Source: Pontibacter korlensis (lineage in GTDB: Bacteria > Bacteroidota > Bacteroidia > Cytophagales > Hymenobacteraceae). Taken from it: DNA of 64,000 nt. Positions 63,403 through 64,000 of this stretch are shown here, in pieces. The position numbers and the translations under genes are program-made. Below the pieces are notes generated by a model. The model was not told the origin of the DNA. It was given only the letters and a program-made list of their open reading frames with translations, and did no database searches. Position 1 is the stretch's first letter. Each line of letters begins with the position of its first letter. The DNA is taken from NCBI RefSeq assembly GCF_000973725.1, contig NZ_CP009621.1:496001-560000 (forward strand). The letters run 5' to 3'.

Positions 63403-63750
63403 ATGGCAACAGAAACTAAAACTGCACCTATAACCTTGACAGAAAGAGCCTTGGTAGAGGTTAGAAATATAATGAAGGATAAGAACGTACCAGCCGAGTA
63501 TGGTCTGCGTGTAGGCGTGCAGGGTGGTGGCTGTTCAGGTCTTTCTTACCTGTTGGGCTTTGATAAAGCAAAAGATGCTGACGAAACTTATGACCTGGAT
63601 GGTGTAACACTTATTATGGACAAGAAGCACGGCATGTATGTTATGGGCATGGAGGTTGACTTCCAGGATGGCCTGAATGCAAGAGGTTTTACATTTAACA
63701 ACCCACAGGCTACCAGCACTTGTGGTTGCGGAAGCTCATTCTCTGCATAA
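63403..63750 (+). CDS. A-type iron-sulfur cluster carrier (IscA/SufA/ErpA-like)
   Basis: A 115-residue HesB/IscA-family protein from the ATG at 63403; a 13-residue extension upstream is possible but not needed. The three cluster-binding cysteines are Cys44 in GGGCSGLSYLL and Cys107/Cys109 in STCGCGSSF. It accepts or delivers Fe-S clusters. No other suf/isc gene is in view, so which A-type subgroup it belongs to is open. Confidence 0.93.
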   Translation: MATETKTAPITLTERALVEVRNIMKDKNVPAEYGLRVGVQGGGCSGLSYLLGFDKAKDADETYDLDGVTLIMDKKHGMYVMGMEVDFQDGLNARGFTFNNPQATSTCGCGSSFSA

Positions 63751-63770
63751 TCAAGAAACCTTCTTTCTCT

Positions 63771-64000
63771 TTAGGATAGGCAAAGCCCGGCTGTTTTAGC
63801 TGGGCTTTGCTGTTTTATGGTTGATTGTTCAACTAGATTAGGTCCTCTAAATATTTTGCAGCCAGCCAACACGTACTTTGCAAGTATGCCTGTAGCTACA
63901 AACCCCAGCACTGTAGCCAATACTTTCTCTACAAGAGTGTCAATTTGCAGCAACGGAAAGCCAAGCATCAAAATGACATGTAGTATGAACCCGTTGTCCA
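63771..64000 (-). CDS. possible membrane protein, N-terminus beyond window edge
   Basis: An open frame enters from the right edge and ends at 63771, giving at least 76 residues with two hydrophobic stretches (FILHVILMLGFPLLQ and VLATVLGFVATGILAKYVLAG). The spacing loosely recalls the last helices of GtrA-like proteins. Its last 15 codons cross the terminator hairpin of the Fe-S carrier, which weakens the call. Confidence 0.35.
   Translation of the reverse strand, partial: DNGFILHVILMLGFPLLQIDTLVEKVLATVLGFVATGILAKYVLAGCKIFRGPNLVEQSTIKQQSPAKTAGLCLS
63779..63817 (+). terminator. terminator after the Fe-S carrier gene
   Basis: GCAAAGCCCGGCT pairs with AGCTGGGCTTTGC (one mismatch) followed by TGTTTTAT, about 30 bp past the stop. 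Confidence 0.8.

Noticed and set aside
1..64000. tRNA, rRNA, CRISPR or prophage
   Set aside because: No cloverleaf arms, rRNA-like sequence, spaced direct repeats or phage structural genes were noticed on either strand, though a visual scan cannot exclude a single tRNA.

Overview
The window looks like chromosomal DNA of a Cytophagales bacterium, most likely Hymenobacteraceae (Pontibacter or a near relative). Pointers are a T9SS-associated PorD gene in a bamD-rpoZ-coaBC-porD-recN cluster, bacillithiol synthesis (BshA) beside a NagZ/beta-lactamase fusion, an LDH-type malate dehydrogenase, many lipoproteins, and one good Bacteroidetes promoter (TTG-N19-TATCTTTG) before proline dehydrogenase. Genus placement is inference from gene content; no search was run.

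Layout. 1-4 kb (minus): edge-truncated DUF4153 membrane protein, BrkB/YihY protein, hotdog thioesterase and MltG. 4.2-7.9 kb (plus): acyl-CoA carboxylase beta subunit, M42 peptidase, BtuF-like binding protein. 7.9-11.9 kb (minus): shikimate genes (DAHP synthase/chorismate mutase, aroB, aroA) and an orphan gene. 12.1-13.3 kb: proline dehydrogenase. 13.4-20.1 kb is an envelope/stress island: acidic mini-lipoprotein, ECF sigma factor, an anti-sigma-like protein fused through a membrane helix to a trypsin-like protease, three fasciclin lipoproteins, a stress protein, a lone receiver protein and a DUF4142 lipoprotein. 20.1-28.2 kb: arylesterase, a DUF2383 gene broken by an insertion element, Prc protease, gamma-glutamyltransferase, a 311-bp mini-element and a truncated exported protein. 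28.3-35.2 kb: HEPN-like orphan, lysS, three YtxH paralogues, Kazal lipoprotein, cupin, M28 peptidase. 35.3-43.4 kb (minus): fabI, recN, porD, coaBC (split by a frameshift), rpoZ, bamD and an OstA-like gene. 43.5-47.4 kb (plus): tilS, mdh, then a second full insertion element. 48-54.4 kb (minus): BamA-type barrel with a kinase-like N-terminal domain, two rhomboids, mutL. 54.8-62.4 kb (plus): NagZ/beta-lactamase fusion, bshA, a second mini-element, SerB-SerA fusion and serC. 62.4-64 kb: two small membrane proteins, an A-type Fe-S carrier and an edge ORF.

Main points for a second look: (1) the sigma factor / anti-sigma-protease fusion pair, a candidate self-contained envelope stress switch; (2) a tnpA-less IS608-like family with two 1.36-kb copies carrying frameshifted tnpB and two 311-bp derivatives, all four flanked by TTAC and ending in TCAA, one of which can be excised on paper to restore the interrupted reading frame exactly; (3) the kinase-like/BamA fusion; (4) all three serine-biosynthesis steps packed into two adjacent genes; (5) the heptamer AAGTATA/TATACTT, far more common than chance, inside genes and after terminators alike. 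No tRNA, rRNA, CRISPR array or prophage was seen.
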